Assembly: GCF_000524195.1 (NCBI RefSeq)
Contig: NW_020170504.1
Span: forward strand, 160,841-224,840
Source of the DNA: Echinococcus granulosus
Taxonomy: Eukaryota > Platyhelminthes > Cestoda > Cyclophyllidea > Taeniidae
Reading direction: 5' to 3'
DNA length: 64,000 nt
This document shows positions 1 to 14,700 of the stretch, piece after piece. Both the position numbers and the translations under genes were made by a program. The notes beneath the pieces are model-generated. The model was not told the origin of the DNA. It did not search any database and was given only the letters and a program-made list of their open reading frames with translations. How positions within the stretch are numbered: the stretch's first letter is position 1; every line of letters begins with the position of its first letter.

Positions 1-3000
1 CAAACGGTGCAGGCTAAACTGCGATATTTTTGCCGCACTGGCAAATCCTGTGTCAAAGCTACTCTCCTGGGGTGCGCCAGGCACCGCAGTGGGTGCGTAA
101 ATATAGCTGAAACCCACGTAAACAAGTTTTCAGCCTCAACATCAACTCTTTGATAACCCCAAGGCCTCAGTTTGACCTGCACGCCCATCGTACTTTCAAG
201 CTTGCACGTTCAATAATTTCTGGAGAAGTAAATCTAATGCTGCATTAAACCACAACGCCGACGTCAGATACAGAGATCGTCAAATTTGACCGTTTCTTTA
301 ATCTTTTACCGCGAGGGGTAGTACACTAAAAGCGGAGGTAAACAATTCCCACTCGAGTTCTGAGTGTTCAGTCCGCACATGACAGGTATATGCACGTTGT
401 TCTGTTCATTTAAGAGACTAAAAAAGGCAGGTGTGCATGCGTGAACGAGAGATGATTGAGAGAATGCTGTCGTCGTTGAAGCTACAGCACACGGCCACAA
501 TGCGCTAGACACCCCTGGAGGAAAAGAACTAGACTGTGTCTACGACCACAAAAAAATCGTACTTACTGATGAAGTAGATGTGAATGGCATCAACCCGACT
601 GCACTTACCGCGATAGGGCTACTTTTAAAACAAATAGAGGATAAAAAATACCAGAATAGAGGTCCAATTTGAAAAGACAAATTGAGGTTTTATATCGAAA
701 TAAAACTGAGTTTAGATGTGACGTCTATTTATCATTCGAGGTCAAAAAATAGCTATAGCCTATGTTTTCTGTCATGCATCCATCGCTCTTCGACCTTTGG
801 TAGGATAATTTTCCAAAAAGAAGTAGATTTTAGAAGGTAAAGGTATTCGTTTCTAGGGCTACCACCGGTCCAAACTTGGGTTTAAAGGAGTCAGTATTGC
901 ATTCAGCTAATTAGAAAAACACTTTTGCGTAGTTAGTTACAGGGACAAATTTAGTTTTTACTTCTTTTCAAACATTCGCATTTTATTTCCATATTGGCAA
1001 AATGTTGAGACTGAGAAGCTACTAAAATAATCCTTCAAATACCTCCTTTTTGCACCACACGGAGCTGGAGAGAAAGTCACATTTACTAATGAATTTTAAC
1101 GTGGATGTACGTGTGACGTTTTTTTAAGAGTGCACCTTTGAGTAACTCAGTTTTTTGGATCCTATGCATATTTCCAGCCAATTAATACACGCGCCTAACT
1201 GTCCAGAGTCGAATAAGGCCAAATGTGACCTTGACATTTGAAGAGTTTTGTTTTTAAAATCGTTTGCAAGAGTTTTGCAAATAAGACATTGTAAAGTGCC
1301 ACGAGAACGGTCTTTGTAATTCAAAATGCATAACACTTTAATGTAAAGGACGAAAACTGACAGAATACCTGAATAAAAGCTTCCACGTAGGCGGTAACAA
1401 TTACATGAGCAATTGCAATTTCATCAAAAAAGCTTAAGCGCAAACTTTTCGTAAAATAAATAATTAACCTAATTATTTGCACAAAACTCAACTTGAGAGA
1501 AATATTCAAGATCGAAACCACTTAGGGATCGGGAATCGTCGCTAGGTCCTGTGGATAAATTTCGGTCGACCAGTAAAACAACGAATGTTATTCAACAACG
1601 TAAAGTTGATTTCCTAAAATTGCACACCCTTATTTTCCCAAGTAAAGGTGATACAAATTCTCAAATACAGCTTCCAAATATGCCCCTACATTTGCCCTAA
1701 ATTTGGTCAGTTAGTCTGTTAAAAATAATCATAAATAATAGGATAGCCTCTCTTCACTATATTGTAAAAAAGTTAGCATTTCAGCACAGTGACCAACAAT
1801 TTTTTTGGAGGAAAATCTACCCATAATTTATTGCCCTTATTGCGCAACAGAGCGTCACGTATCATCGCAGGAAAATAAGCTCACCGACACTGGAGATTGG
1901 ACACTTCTTCTCGCCTAGTGTCTACGTGTTCAAAATCAAATAATTTGTGCTTGATTCCCATTTGGTTGACAATTTAGATAAACAACTTAAGAAGCAGAAT
2001 TTCTGCCAAAGCTTTATGGCTTACTAACTTACGCAAATAAAGAGGTGACCCAATAATTCATTCTGAAATTGCCTATAACTTGTAGCAACCCGATGATTAG
2101 ATCGGACGCTTCCATGGAAGATCTTAAAGTTTAAGCAAAATAAACAATACTCATATTTATGACTAAATGCATATCTATTATTCACAGTAAACAAATCCAA
2201 ATAACCTTTGACGACAAGCCAAACCACGATTTTGGCCTTCTAAAATGCACAAAAAAGAGGAGGTAGGCAACTTTGTAGATCCTCATCAGTGCCTACCCTA
2301 GTTACACGGAGACAAGTGCCACGTGACTGCATCACTGTGTGCAACATGCAATTGACCACCACCAGATAGGCAACTATTTGAACTGACCGCAATGTCATGG
2401 CATCATTCCTCCATCGGTCCAGCTAACCCTCCACCAGAGGGGATAAATTACGCCCCGTTCAAAGAAGCGGAGCCAAAAATGTGATAAACTTCAGTGAAAG
2501 CCCAGTAGATCTGTGCTTTTTTATGAAGGAAGTCAGGCATCAGGCTTTCAGCACCTTACGACTGTCATTCGCTTTTACCATAAAAATGTGAAAATATGTT
2601 CCCCAATAAAACATTCACTTATATTACATCAATTTGGAGACCAAAATAGCAGCAAGATGTGAATCCTGACTCCTTAAACAACTCTAATTAGCATTAAACG
2701 CACTTAGTATGAGGGAGGAGCTGAAAGGAGAACCACCCACCGCCACTCAGATGTTTCACGGTTCTACAACGTTGCTACTGCTCATGAAGCATAAAATGTA
2801 ACTGCCATTAAAAACGAGATCACTCCGCACTTTACCCCCCCCCCCCCCTCCTAATTTTTCCAACGCAACTAATCTGCTTAAAATGCACAAATTTATGTCA
2901 CATATTTGTGACGTGTGGATTCATGTATATGTGCTGCTGTTGGGATTTGTATTAAGGGGTAAAGTGTGATTGTTTCCGTGGAGCGAAGTTAAGCCGATTA

Positions 3001-4575
3001 ATTAGCATATTCCTACCAGCCAAAATAACCAACAGGAGAAGGAAGCGTTAATAACGAAACCAAAAAAGTGATGGTCTAATTAAAAGCCCACAAGACAGAT
3101 GCGTTTTCAACACCATGTTTACACCACAGCACTTTAATACCAGAGCATAAAGGCCTGGGCTGATAACAATCCTTTGTCATGCATTATCTGCCTAGACGAC
3201 CCCTCACATTGCATAAGTCGTGTTTACTCAATGACCTGTCACGTATTCAAATCCAGGGCAAAAAAGACAAATGGACCGGCCGCTCAAGTTTTGCGATTAA
3301 CAATAAGTGCTAAATCGTACTCTCTCTTAATCCCCAGTGAGTAACCCTTACATCTTGTTTTTTATTGAATTAACCTGGCTTTTTTCAGCTCAGAGTGGAA
3401 GTTATGGTTTGAAGTTTTGCTCAACCCCGCCACAGAGAGTGATGTCTGGGACGGCAGACTTAACGAAATTTGCGGTTTAATCAGAATATAATCTTACACC
3501 ATTGTTCGTATTGTGAATTCCGTTTTTATTAAGTTCTCAGACAAATGAAAACATGAATACGCGTGTGGCCAGATAGGCTGCCTTGAAGTAGTCGATCCCA
3601 AATCCTGATTAGATGATGGCAAAGTCACAGCTGTCACAAGGGGAATAACCATCAAAGATATCTAATGGATGGGAATTCAATTTTTTCCCCTCCAAGATAC
3701 TGTTTGAGTTTCTGTTTAAACTCTTCAGCTGGACTTATGTCTCAAGTTAGACCAAGCCATGTCCTCACACCATTGGTCTTACTACAAAGTAAGCTTTTTC
3801 GAATTTGAGTAGGTCATTCGAGAATTCTAGTTAACCAATTAGAAAAAAATACATACCGAAATCCAATTTTACAAAGGACCAACACAAAAAACCAAGAAAG
3901 GCGGTGGGAATTGCTTGATGAGTGTAAAGTCAACGATCAAGAGCCTCAAGGTCACGTGAGATGTTTACCATCTCAACGATTTTCCCATAAAAGGCACGTA
4001 AGTCAACAAAAATGCACACTTCTGTCACAGAGTGAGACAACAACGGAACGGGGACTTTTTAGACTGCAGTAGGGGCGGGGGGACCGACTGCATACACAGC
4101 TGCATGTCAGAACCTTGTTTTTGGCCATTGCCACGTCGACAACCCTGTCTAGGCTACACCACACCACTCGCCATCAAAAACAAGTTTGGTAGGTGCAACC
4201 TAGAGCAGAACAATCAACCCCCGTGGGATAGCAACGAGTGGCTTCAAACTAAAAGCGCTCCCCCCTCGTACCCCCCCCTCTCCCTACCATTCATCGAAAA
4301 CTTGGACTAGCCATGCTAATAGTCCAACAGTAGCGTATCTATTTACTCCACCCATTTAGGTGGAAGGTATTTAAAACACTTTTAGGTACATCTTTTGTTA
4401 ATTTGGGTAGCTTAAAAAGGTACCAAATTAAAAGAGGGACCATAAATAAAAGTGACAACGCACCTGCCAACCACACTGGATCATATCTAGCACAGGTATG
4501 ATTTGCTAACCAAAACAGACTTGTTTTGGCTACAGATAATCACATCAATAAGTGGAATTTCTTAAAGCGAAAACA
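1..4575. other. Single-copy left flank
   Basis: This stretch is not duplicated in the window. Apart from the weak UNK exon candidate at 514-310 no convincing coding exon is seen; the remaining open frames are short and have no domain character. A poly-C run sits near 2836-2849. It probably belongs to the 3' half of the UNK gene (intron and further exons), because UNK exon 5 at 5722 needs downstream partners. Confidence 0.5.
310..514 (-). CDS. Candidate further UNK exon (low confidence)
   Basis: On the minus strand a good pyrimidine tract and acceptor (ttcttttcctccag) is followed by an open frame that starts with two bases and then GTG. This fits the one-base overhang left by the UNK exon ending at 5722. 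The frame stays open for about 68 codons, is Ser/Thr/Ala-rich (VSSALWPCAVASTTTAFSQS) like Unkempt linkers, and meets a plausible donor (CTCGCG|GTAAAA) at 310. No conserved motif is present, so the assignment rests on phase, splice signals and composition only. It could be a chance open frame. Confidence 0.28.
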
Positions 4576-5721
4576 GCATTTCAAAGTACTAAAGTATACC
4601 TAGAGACTTAAACCATGCGCTGCCCGAGTCTCTAAGACGAAGGGACCACCACCGCCACGACCAATAGCCACCACGTTTCGGACAACCTGAATGCTCACCA
4701 AAACCACAGGAATGTACTCATTCATCTCGCAACAGGAATGTTTTATTGTTCAAAGCTAATTAATCCGTTGCCAAGACACGATCTTGCGCAACCACTGTTG
4801 TAATAAACCAATAAATGACACATGTTACATACTCGTGACACGTGGGTTTTGGAGGAAAAGTGGAGTGTTGCACGCATGACACTGGTAACAAACGTGCTAA
4901 GTGAGAAAGAACTTAGCAGTTACTTCGTGCCACGCAAACCTCAGATACACTTATTTTGCTTGAAACGGGTTAAAAAGAGTGAAGTAAACCCTACCCGAAA
5001 GTTCCATGATAAGATCATGCCACTTTCGTGTTTTCTCGGTAAATTAGAATGCAAGCTTCTTTCGAATTTAGAAAAGTGTGGCGATGTGGCATAACTAAGT
5101 GTGTATTTTAAGAAATTATTTTAAACAAGAACCAAAATAATTATGCAGAAGGTATCGCTGGCATTTGACCTTTTAGTACAAAAGGAATACCATCAAATCG
5201 CAGAGGTAAACACGCAGAGATTAAAACAATTTTTGGGAAAATTAGGGAATTTTAATGATAAAGGTAACAGTTTACTCTGCTTTCTTTTAAATAGCTTTTC
5301 AAAGGTTCGTTTATCTAAATAAAATTCAGCATGTTTTACAAACTTCTAAAGCAAAATCTGCAACGCCCTGTCTCATCTAATACGAAAACCTCCCTCTAAG
5401 GTTTTAATATCAAATTAAAAGAAGATTAAAACACAAATCCCGGTAATATTCAATGATGAATTTACGATTTGAAAGAAGCATTTCGTGCCATAAAATCCCA
5501 CCAAGAATACAAGTAGACCTTCGCCACAACACCACATCGTTGGCTCGTCTAAAATGTCTCTTGAAAACGAACGAAAGTGAGACTAAACAAAATGGGAGGC
5601 GACAATATCTGATTCACTGACCATTAAATCTGTCACATATGCGTGCCATATCCGAGCTTAGCTAGATTGAAAATCAGGCTGTCACATATACGTATCAGGT
5701 CAAAAAGTGTTAGCCGCCAAC

Positions 5722-8700
5722 CTGTGGGGTAAGTGTGCGAGGCCTGAAGCGATGTGAGAGCGGGCACGGAGGACCGAATGCCCGGAGAAAAGACGCCCGA
5801 GGAGGAGGCCGAGGTGGAGGAGGAGACAGGGGAGGCGTCGTGCTGCCGTGGCGATGAAGCGGACAGCCCGCAGCTCGCTGCTGGGGCCGACTGGAGGAAG
5901 GTGCGACCCAGGGTCATCTCAGAGTCGGCGTGCGCGAAGGCACAGAAAGGACCCCGGGGGCAGTATCCTGAATTCAGGACGTCGTTGCACTTGGTGGACT
6001 TGTAGATCTATCGGTGGGATGGGGCGATTGTAATCAAGATTAGATGACTATGGAAATGTGTAGTCAGATGAATAAATCAGGGGTCAATAGATGGATGGGG
6101 AGGTGGAATCACGAAGGCACAAATGACTGAACGGGTGGATAATTGGGAAGATGGACTGAATTACGAAAGGAGACCAGACAGATGAGTAAAGGGATGGGTG
6201 GGGACAGGAATAGAAAAATGCACGCATTCATCGATGAATACACAAATAGACGACCGATCGAATGAATAGGAGTGGTCAATGTACAATATAAATAGATTAG
6301 CAGGTAAATGAGTAAATATTTGGCAGGGGTGGCGTTTGGACAGACGAATTGAGGATTGCATAAATGAGTAGTTAAGTGAAGGGAAGTATACAAGAACCGT
6401 TAGTTGGCTGGATAGATGAGTAGGTGGGTGGAGGAACAGAAAACGGAAGACTGAATCAGAGGTGGACGCCCAACTGGGTGAATGAAAGAATAGTTAATTG
6501 AATAAGTGGACGGAAGGAAAGGTATGTCACCTTGTGAAAGTTTAGCAGGGTGAATGAATGCTTGACTAGTTGGGCAAATGGATGGACACTCAGAAGAGAG
6601 GGCAGATAAATGAATGATTGTTGACAGCTATTTAAACGGATGATAAAATATAGCAAAAAATGTAAAAGTGGGAGGGTGACGGAAGGGATGAATTGATGAA
6701 AGATGGGATAAATGAATAGAGTGAGGGGTGAACAATGAAAATATGGGTAACCGAAGTGACACAGGAAGGATACTGCTACAAACACGGACATTTGATGCCC
6801 ATAGCTAGTTTCACTCTACTTTTTTGACTAACAAGTATCAGAAATGAATTACCAAGGTGCAAGATTTGAACAACGTGACCTTCGTTTCCAAGATACCTTG
6901 CTAGTCATAGAGATGGATTCATGCAACAGTAATTTAGGCATGCTGTATCATGTTAAGTGAATTGGATTTTCGAAATACCCTATTAGGGACCTCGCATTCA
7001 CCCGACATTGTAACTTATGATTAAAAATTCCGGTCTGAGTTCCCAGATGTCATATGATGGCAGTCAGGTTGAGCTTCAAAGCTTCAACAGAATACAAACG
7101 TAATTTCTAAAATGAGCCAAGCAAATTTAAGCATCTCTCCCCACCAAAATAACCCCGACTTCATTAATACCTCAAATTAGATTGGCCTTGATTCCCATCG
7201 ACCAATCAAGGCTTGGGTGTGAACTTTGTGACTGTCTCTAGTGCATGCTGTACAAACTTTTCCCATTTACGGACGATGGACAAAATAGAAGCCTTCGTTG
7301 CTTATAATTATTCACTTCAAATAGTAAAATACAAAATTAGATGATTGCAAATAGACTCGCAAGCCAATCAACGTCTTCGAATAATTAAATTGCCCTTGAT
7401 TAATGCAAATAATCCCACTTATTTCGTTGAACATCGTTGCTATTTACCACCTTAAAATCAAGGTCAAGGGGCGTTTATTTAAGCTTTAGTAACTCATATC
7501 CTTCTGCTCTTCGTTTTGCAACACGTCTACAAAAATTCAAAGCAAGGTCGGGAGCCTTCTTCGATTTTGATTGGCCAATCCAACAATCAATTATGTGGGC
7601 CCTCAAAAACCGACCATTTGCAGTCTTTCTTGCACCCCTATGTTAACTAGCGGAGGAAAACCAACTAGCAACTTCCAATCTAGTCCAAAACTGTGACCGT
7701 GACTTGTGGTTAGTCATCCGTAGTTCAAGGTCACCATGTAAACCTACAAAGCCTATTGACTGATTAGAGTTACTTATTTTTGTACTCATAAAGCCACCGG
7801 TGCAAAATTTTTGCAATTTGAAGACACTATTCCACAACTGATCACAGTGTTGAACGAATTCACAAGTGTCGTAAATTAAACTATCGTCGATTAGGGGGCA
7901 AATCACCTCAGCTGTTGATTTTAGTCCATGAATGATGGTTAATGGATGGACTAACAAGCCCTACCCGGTGCCCCCTGTGATTATATGCAATTTCACATAC
8001 GCAATTTCCCCCAGTTGACACTGTCACCTATCAATACCCCTCCACCAGTCAACAATTGATGACCTCGGCTAGCCCAAGTCCATCACTGAAAGGGATGGTA
8101 GGTGAACGGCAGTTAATTCGTCCACCTTTAGAGCGCGCATTTTGTGCAACTGCCTTTGCAGTAGAACTCGCTGCTGTCTCCTAATCGTGGCATGTGGAAG
8201 CGGCCAGAGCAACTTGTGTACTGCATCCCACCACCCCACTGCCAACACAGTTTGCGACAAGCGTTGAAAGAACCGATCGCGTGCTGGGGGAGTGAATCAT
8301 GCCTATTTGCCGCGCAGGGATAATACAGGGGACGATGACTGCCTGGGTAAAATGGGAAAGTAGTGCTTGCCTTGATAGGCGATGTAATTGATGGTGCAAT
8401 CTGAACTCCAGCGTAGTTGCAAAGACGTTGACCTCATGTGGGTAGCAGAGGTAAAATCAGAGTCAGTTAATCAAGAAGTTTACTAGGCTGGTTTTGATTT
8501 AATCAACGCTGCTACGCTTTTTGGAAGCAGAGCGAAATGAAAGTAGGACTAAAGCAAAGTGTCTGAGCTTTAGACTCCATTCAACATCAATAGGTATGTA
8601 TACAAGGTACAGAAGGAAAGTGGAGGGCGTGGGATCTTTCTGAAATTTGATAAGTTTAATCATGATGCGCTGTTCAGACCGAAGTAAACTCAAATCAAAT

Positions 8701-11700
8701 TAGGGGGATTAATCCGAGCACTAGTCTACTCAACATGGAGAAAAATAGCGGAAAAGTTAAGAAAATGCGCATACACATTCGCTTTGATACATGAAGCAAA
8801 GTCCGTAGATTATAGGGGCTTCAAAACGGGTGCCCGTGACGGCGGTCGTAGGGGGGAAGGGGGAGGAGGTTAACAATGGACCTCATTGACCCGTCCAGGC
8901 GGCTTTGTCTAAGCGGTGCTCCCAACGGGAATGCTGCATACTCGGATGGACAAGTCCACTGAAGAAACGATTTAGTGGTCAATGTGATGCCGACTTTCTC
9001 ACCTTGGAATATTTCACCGGGTCATTTAAAGTTAAACTAAATGAAACCAATTATCCAAATGTGAATTACTTGATGTGGGATTCGAATGGATTAGCCGTGC
9101 TTCTGATAGGACTCAAGTCCGGATTGGTTGCGAGTGAAAGCTTTAAAATTAAACCGGTCTATTTGAAATAAAAGTGCTTGAAGCAGAAAAAAGAACTTTG
9201 AAAGAATTGAAAAAGCCCTATTTTTCAAAAAATTCCGGAACCCAATTTGAAATGAAACATTGATGTAATGAGAGTGTAAAACTTGAATTGTTTGTTTAAC
9301 AGTTAGGGGCACTGCCACTGTACTTCCGCCAGGTGGCGTGGCCTCTGAACCATGCTGATAGTCCCAAGCCCTACTGCACACCGACACTACATATTCTGCC
9401 TGAGTATTGTCTTCCTTTTTCTTTAGGGAAACCTCAGAGTGCTACAACAGTATGTTCTGTAAATGAATATTCCCCCAAACATCCATTTTAGCCAACTGAA
9501 ATTCGATCTCTATGCCTCCATGTCGGGCCCAACTTTTCAGCGCATCACCTCTGAAGCCATTTCCAGCTGTGGACCACGGTATTGTAGTCGACTAATCTCT
9601 CTTTAAATAGATTTGACAGCAAGTGAGATCAAACGCTTTTATAAGGGCACTTTTGACACTGTGAAGTAAACTCATCAGTGGTTTGACACGGTTATACTGA
9701 GCTGCTAAAATCTTGAGAATCGCTCTGAACCAAAGCAATGAAATGCTCGAAAGGAGGTATCGCATACTGTGGTGGCCAAAAATGATAGTCACTCTGCCCG
9801 CAGAATAGTCCTGCCCCAATTCCAACCACATGTAGCCTTAGATGGAATTCTTACAACACAATATGATGATTCCAAAGTGTATAGACTTAACTTATGCAGG
9901 GGGAGCCCATGAATAAAAGAAATCCCCGTATAGGTAGTCCTCTCCCCCCTCCAACAAACCTACATCTCTCCCTAATTTGTTTCAAAGAGCGTGATTCAGC
10001 CAAAATGCGGGAATTCGACTGAGGTAATAGTTGAAAGCGCTTAAAATGACACCTTTCGACAATGACACAGTTTCCAGGAGGAGCTACAAAGTGAGACACA
10101 TTACACACTTTAATGTGGCGGAATGTCAAGAAATGACTTACAATAAACCACCTCAAAGCAGCAAACAACGAGGATATGGGAGCGATTATAATCGCAGTGA
10201 TTCTTGGCATACTAAAGTTCAATGCGCCTTAAGCAGGTACCACAAGATACGAGCATTACTGGGCCAGCTCAATAAATAAAGCATTATGACATCGAGAATA
10301 ACAATTACACACTTTACTCGTACTACCTTGATGTTGTCAGGGATTATTTGAAACTCCAATCAGAAATGGCCTCAAACAAGCCAAATTGTCGAAAGGAGTC
10401 ACGAAATCCACTCTTCCATCACATTTGCATTATTCTCATACGGAAGTTTGCATCGCTTTCAAAACCAGCTTGATGGCTGCTTTACCGATACTAGAAGGGA
10501 ACCAGCTGAAGAACTAGGCTTAAACCTGCTAATAACAGAACTTCAACCACTCTGATAAGCTATGCTCCATCACAAAGTTATTCCCTTTCCAATAGGTGCA
10601 TCAATGTTTGAAGTCACTATAAGTACTATATAAGCATTGAAAATGGCTGTAGGAAAAAGACACCACCTTGTAGTCTCATGATCAGCCTAAAATTTCTAAG
10701 ATATTTGCACTTTTTAAGATAGAGGCCAAACACTTCGATGTGGCTGGCATTTCAGGACACGGTGATAATGAAAACAGTCAATGTCGGGAGTAACTTATTT
10801 GCACATGAAATCAGTAAAATATGAATCAACAGGGATTACTACACGCTTAAAAACGACGCTTTTAGCTATAAAAAAGTTCTTTGGACTTAGAAAGTGAGAA
10901 ATAACTTTTTGGTTGATAAAATATGCCAGTTGTCGTTTTTCCCATTTTACTAAGCAGATGGTTAAGTCCTATTTGGACATAAATCCCCACTGTTACCAAT
11001 GTCTTAGCCAATAGAACAAATATAACCGATTATTAGTGTAAAACCATCAAATTTGAGCTTGAAACTTCGTTCACCAATGACTTCGCTGCGTCAAACGCGC
11101 AGGCGCTAATTCTGATTGGTCCGCATACAACATCGGCCATTAATGCAGTCCACGTATACCAATGAGTGATTGAGCCTTAATCCATATTATCGAGACGACC
11201 AATAGTTCGTTTACAAACAAAGCCCGTATTTACTGTGTTTTTCTCAAAGGTGTAACAGCATATCATTATTGGAATATCAAAACAAAACCAGCGCCAAACC
11301 TACAATTAAGCCAAATCTAGGGTTATTGCCCCAAACCGCCCATACCAATCAATAGGGCAAGGTAGTCTCCCACGTATCCCTCTCTTCTCACCACTAAAGT
11401 AAGGCGTTCTGATGTATCAATTGGATATGCTTCTATCACGTAGGAAAAACACAGCTCCGGAATAACAATTCAACCATGTTGAACTTCTCGACGTCAGCTA
11501 GAAAGGTGAAACATGTGGGCTGTGGTAGTTGATCTTTCTTTGAAATCGTGGCAGTAAATGAGTCATTTTGGGCCTCGAAACAGTAAACTATCATTCCGAA
11601 GGACTCCACACAAGTTCAGGAAACTCAAATGAGGCTCAATAAGTAGGAAACTCACTCAGAGATGTCAAGAGGTTAGGCTACGACCGACCAGCTACTGATT

Positions 11701-14700
11701 GGGCTTCGTAAATCTGTCTAACCTTCCCAAGTCGCCCCGAGCATGCGGGTATACCCTATCATCTTTCTACTGGATCGGATGTGAGTGTTTATGAGAGTTG
11801 GCGTCATTTAATTTCAAAGATAGTCCACAAACATTTTAAACTTGGGTACAATTGATTCCACTATAAAAGAAATCGAATAGCTTGAAATTCCATCCATAAA
11901 AGGCTTGACCCAACGCTCCATGGTAAGGACGTCTATTTATCTCGACGTACATTTTAAACCTTTGTTTCCAATATTGTGGGAAGTGTCTCTAGCGCTGTCG
12001 AGGGTAGGTATTCCTCTGCCCCCATCAACAACGCAGATAAGTAGTGTATGTAAAAGGGTCTTTTTAAAAAGCATGCTTAATAGGCCTAATCAAACACTTA
12101 AGAAAGCGCCGCTTTTAATCAAAATATTTCAAATGGGGAAAGGATTCTTCTGTAACAATTGCAGCAAAATCAATTGGTGCAGATATAAGTGAATTTTGAT
12201 TGGTTGGCACCTCAACTCCTATTTCCACTTAGAATGCTCCAAGCAGGTAGGCAGAGGCAGACATGTTTACCGCTGTGACTTCGATACAAAAAGAAAAGGA
12301 CAAACAGCTTCTTCCTGAGTGGTTGGCTCAAGGTCATGAGGTGAAAGACAATAGTCCACTGCTGCGTTGTGCTCGCTCTGCATTCCAGACAAAATAGCTG
12401 AACGAGATAGTTACGCCTTTTTAGGGCTTGTAATTTACAGTATAACGAGGAAATGATCCAGTGGTTTAAATAAATTAAATAGCGTTATGAAATGGTCGTG
12501 GCTCAGAATGACAGCGCATTCCTAAGACCTGCCAAGTGGGGAGTTAATCTTGAATAGAGGGTGGAGAGTGCGAAAAGAAATAAGGACAGTGAAAGAATAA
12601 ACCTAAATTGATGGCGGCTATTAGCAAAAACCACTGAGAACAGATGGACAAGGGCACGCTAAGATGGAATGATTGTTTTCTGAGTTGTTGTTGAACCAGG
12701 AGACAGTGAATAAAAAATCAGGGGAAAAACAGACAAAATTCTCCTTAGTTTTGCATCGAAACCCATAAAAAACCTCGAATTGTTGGTAACCCAAGGATTA
12801 AAGAAGGAGGAAGAGAGGGGCGTAGAGAAAAAGATGTACTAATTGAAGGCCTGCTTGTGAACCAAAGACATCCCTCTGTCGATAATACCTATCATCAAAA
12901 ACGAAGGAAGTTGATAAGTGGAAAAAAATGAAAGAAGTGTAAAGGAAAGAAGAAAACCACTTTTAGATAAAAATGCTTCGTTGGGGAATGATTCTGAACC
13001 CGAGGATTATCCTTGAGTCAATGGAAGGAGGGTTGAGGAAAGAGGAAGGAAAAAGAAATCTAAAGATGGGAACACTCCTCCAAACTCTACTACTAAATTA
13101 GAAGACACCATTTAATTGGTCAAAGAACTGCTGAGAAAGAGGAGAAAAGGATCTAACAATGGAACTGCTTCTCTAAGTACGGACATTAGACTGGAAGACA
13201 TCACTAAATCCATGAAAGTCAACGGTTTGAGGAAGCAGAAAGAGAGGAAGTATCTCGAAATGAGTCCAAGAACATACCTCGAGACAGGGCGCATTTTAAG
13301 GATCCCAACACCTACATCGATGACAGCTCTTACGATGATGAAAGCCCAAGTCTGAAGAAAAGGGAAGAGAGGAACCCTATTAAGATGGAATTGCTAGAGT
13401 CCCAGGACTTCTCCTGAACCTACCTCCAGCTGGGTAGGTTGAGGTTCGTGGATTAGGAAAGGGACAAACGTATTTTAAGATGGGAATGGTTCGATAAGGA
13501 CTGTTTCTTAACCAAAAGACATCGAAGTCGAAAAATCCATCGCTATTGGCAATGAACACCATAAAAATGGAAAATAATGAAATAAAAGTACGTACATAGG
13601 AATGAAAGCTCAACTCTCGAAAGGAGAGGTATCTACAATTCAATGGCAAATTGCCTTAGCTATAATGACAACCAGTGAGTTGAAGGAATAGGCGGAGTAA
13701 AGACTAAGGAATGCCATGGAACGAGGAAGCACTCTTGAAGCCATGGTAACCAATTGCAGAGGGAATGGAGATCAAAGGATTGAAAGGGAAGAAGATAAGC
13801 AAAAGTACTTCGAGACAGGACTATTGCCATAAAAGCAGCGCTTGAGTCAGTTGACATCATTGAAGCGTCGGCGGCTATTACTAACAACGGTACTTAGCCA
13901 GAAGGAAAGTTTCGCGTTATGAAAATACTTCTCTCCCGAATTAGTGATAGTTGCTGTGTAAAGCTACGAATACGAAGAATGCTTGAAGAAGGGGAAAGAA
14001 TAAAAGCGTTAAATGAATGAATTTCTCCACGAGGAACTACTTTAAAACCAGAAGATGGGATCGGAGAGGTCGCAGCTCCAGAAACTGTTGCAGAATCATG
14101 GGAGAAAGGGGAGAGAGAACGCACCTCGGGATGGAACTGCTGTTCCGTACGAGTGTGACAGAAGGTGCACGCATCACCGGCGTCACAAAGTGCACTGTCC
14201 AGCCACTCGTCCGCGGGTCGTACAGCAGGACACGGTGTGCTACGGTAGAAGTAGCGCTCAGGCATTCGCCGTTTGTCCTTCCCGTTGTGGTAGTAGGGAC
14301 ACGAGTATCCTTGTCGGCACATTCGCGGTGGCTTACGACACGACTCCGTCTTGTAGCGCGCCATCACATGAAGCATATCTAGCAAACAGCGGAATATCTC
14401 ATTACTTGGAGCCTTGACAACGCCTGTGATTCAGCCCTCCTCTTTCGTGCATAAACACCCTATTTCTTTCCAGAGCTTTGTGTCTCATCACCGGGACGCC
14501 ACAATGGTGGGGGGCGGGAGAGGGGAGCTGTGTTCGAACGCAGCCTAGAAGAGCCGAAACAATTCTGATTTCACCGACTGAATATTTTGCCTGAAAAAAA
14601 GGTGCCTACTGCTAATGGCTGAGTCCGTGAAAACTTTAAGCTAAAAGATAGTCGAAATTTGGTCGACTTATGGCTACCGTTGAAGCGAGGCAAGATTGAA

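Larger units (their letters stand above)
6008..14124 (-). other. UNK intron 4 (8.1 kb)
   Basis: This interval is bounded by donor CCCGAG|GTGCGT at 14125/14124 and acceptor ccaccgatag| at 6008/6007. It contains a degenerate GGAT/GAAT array (about 6040-6780) next to the acceptor, a perfect 9-bp inverted repeat (7185-7193 with 7204-7212) and a purine-rich degenerate repeat block (about 12540-14060). No nested coding gene was recognised. The same interval recurs at 41358-49474. Confidence 0.75.

Noticed and set aside
4600..4686. Possible 87-nt in-phase UNK cassette exon on the minus strand, next to the repeat edge
   Set aside because: Splice signals and phase fit, but the encoded peptide (GYWSWRWWSLRLRD) is Trp/Arg-rich and unlike an Unkempt linker; probably chance.
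5754..6005. Plus-strand acidic frame (EEEAEVEEETGEASCC)
   Set aside because: It is the antisense shadow of UNK exon 5, whose minus frame encodes CCCH finger 6 and a Ser-rich linker.
6109..6791. Minus-strand open frames rich in His, Ile, Ser, Leu and Phe (also at 41459-42141)
   Set aside because: They are translations of the decayed GGAT/GAAT array inside a UNK intron; no conserved residues, and composition follows the repeat.
8069..8260. Minus-strand frame with a helix-like RQQRVLLQRQLHKMRALK
   Set aside because: Considered as a UNK coiled-coil exon, but it lies inside intron 4, between the exons for fingers 5 and 6, so cannot be the C-terminal region.
14017..14417. Two plus-strand frames of about 120 codons
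   Set aside because: Both are antisense to UNK exon 4 (fingers 4 and 5), which has clear family motifs and splice sites.
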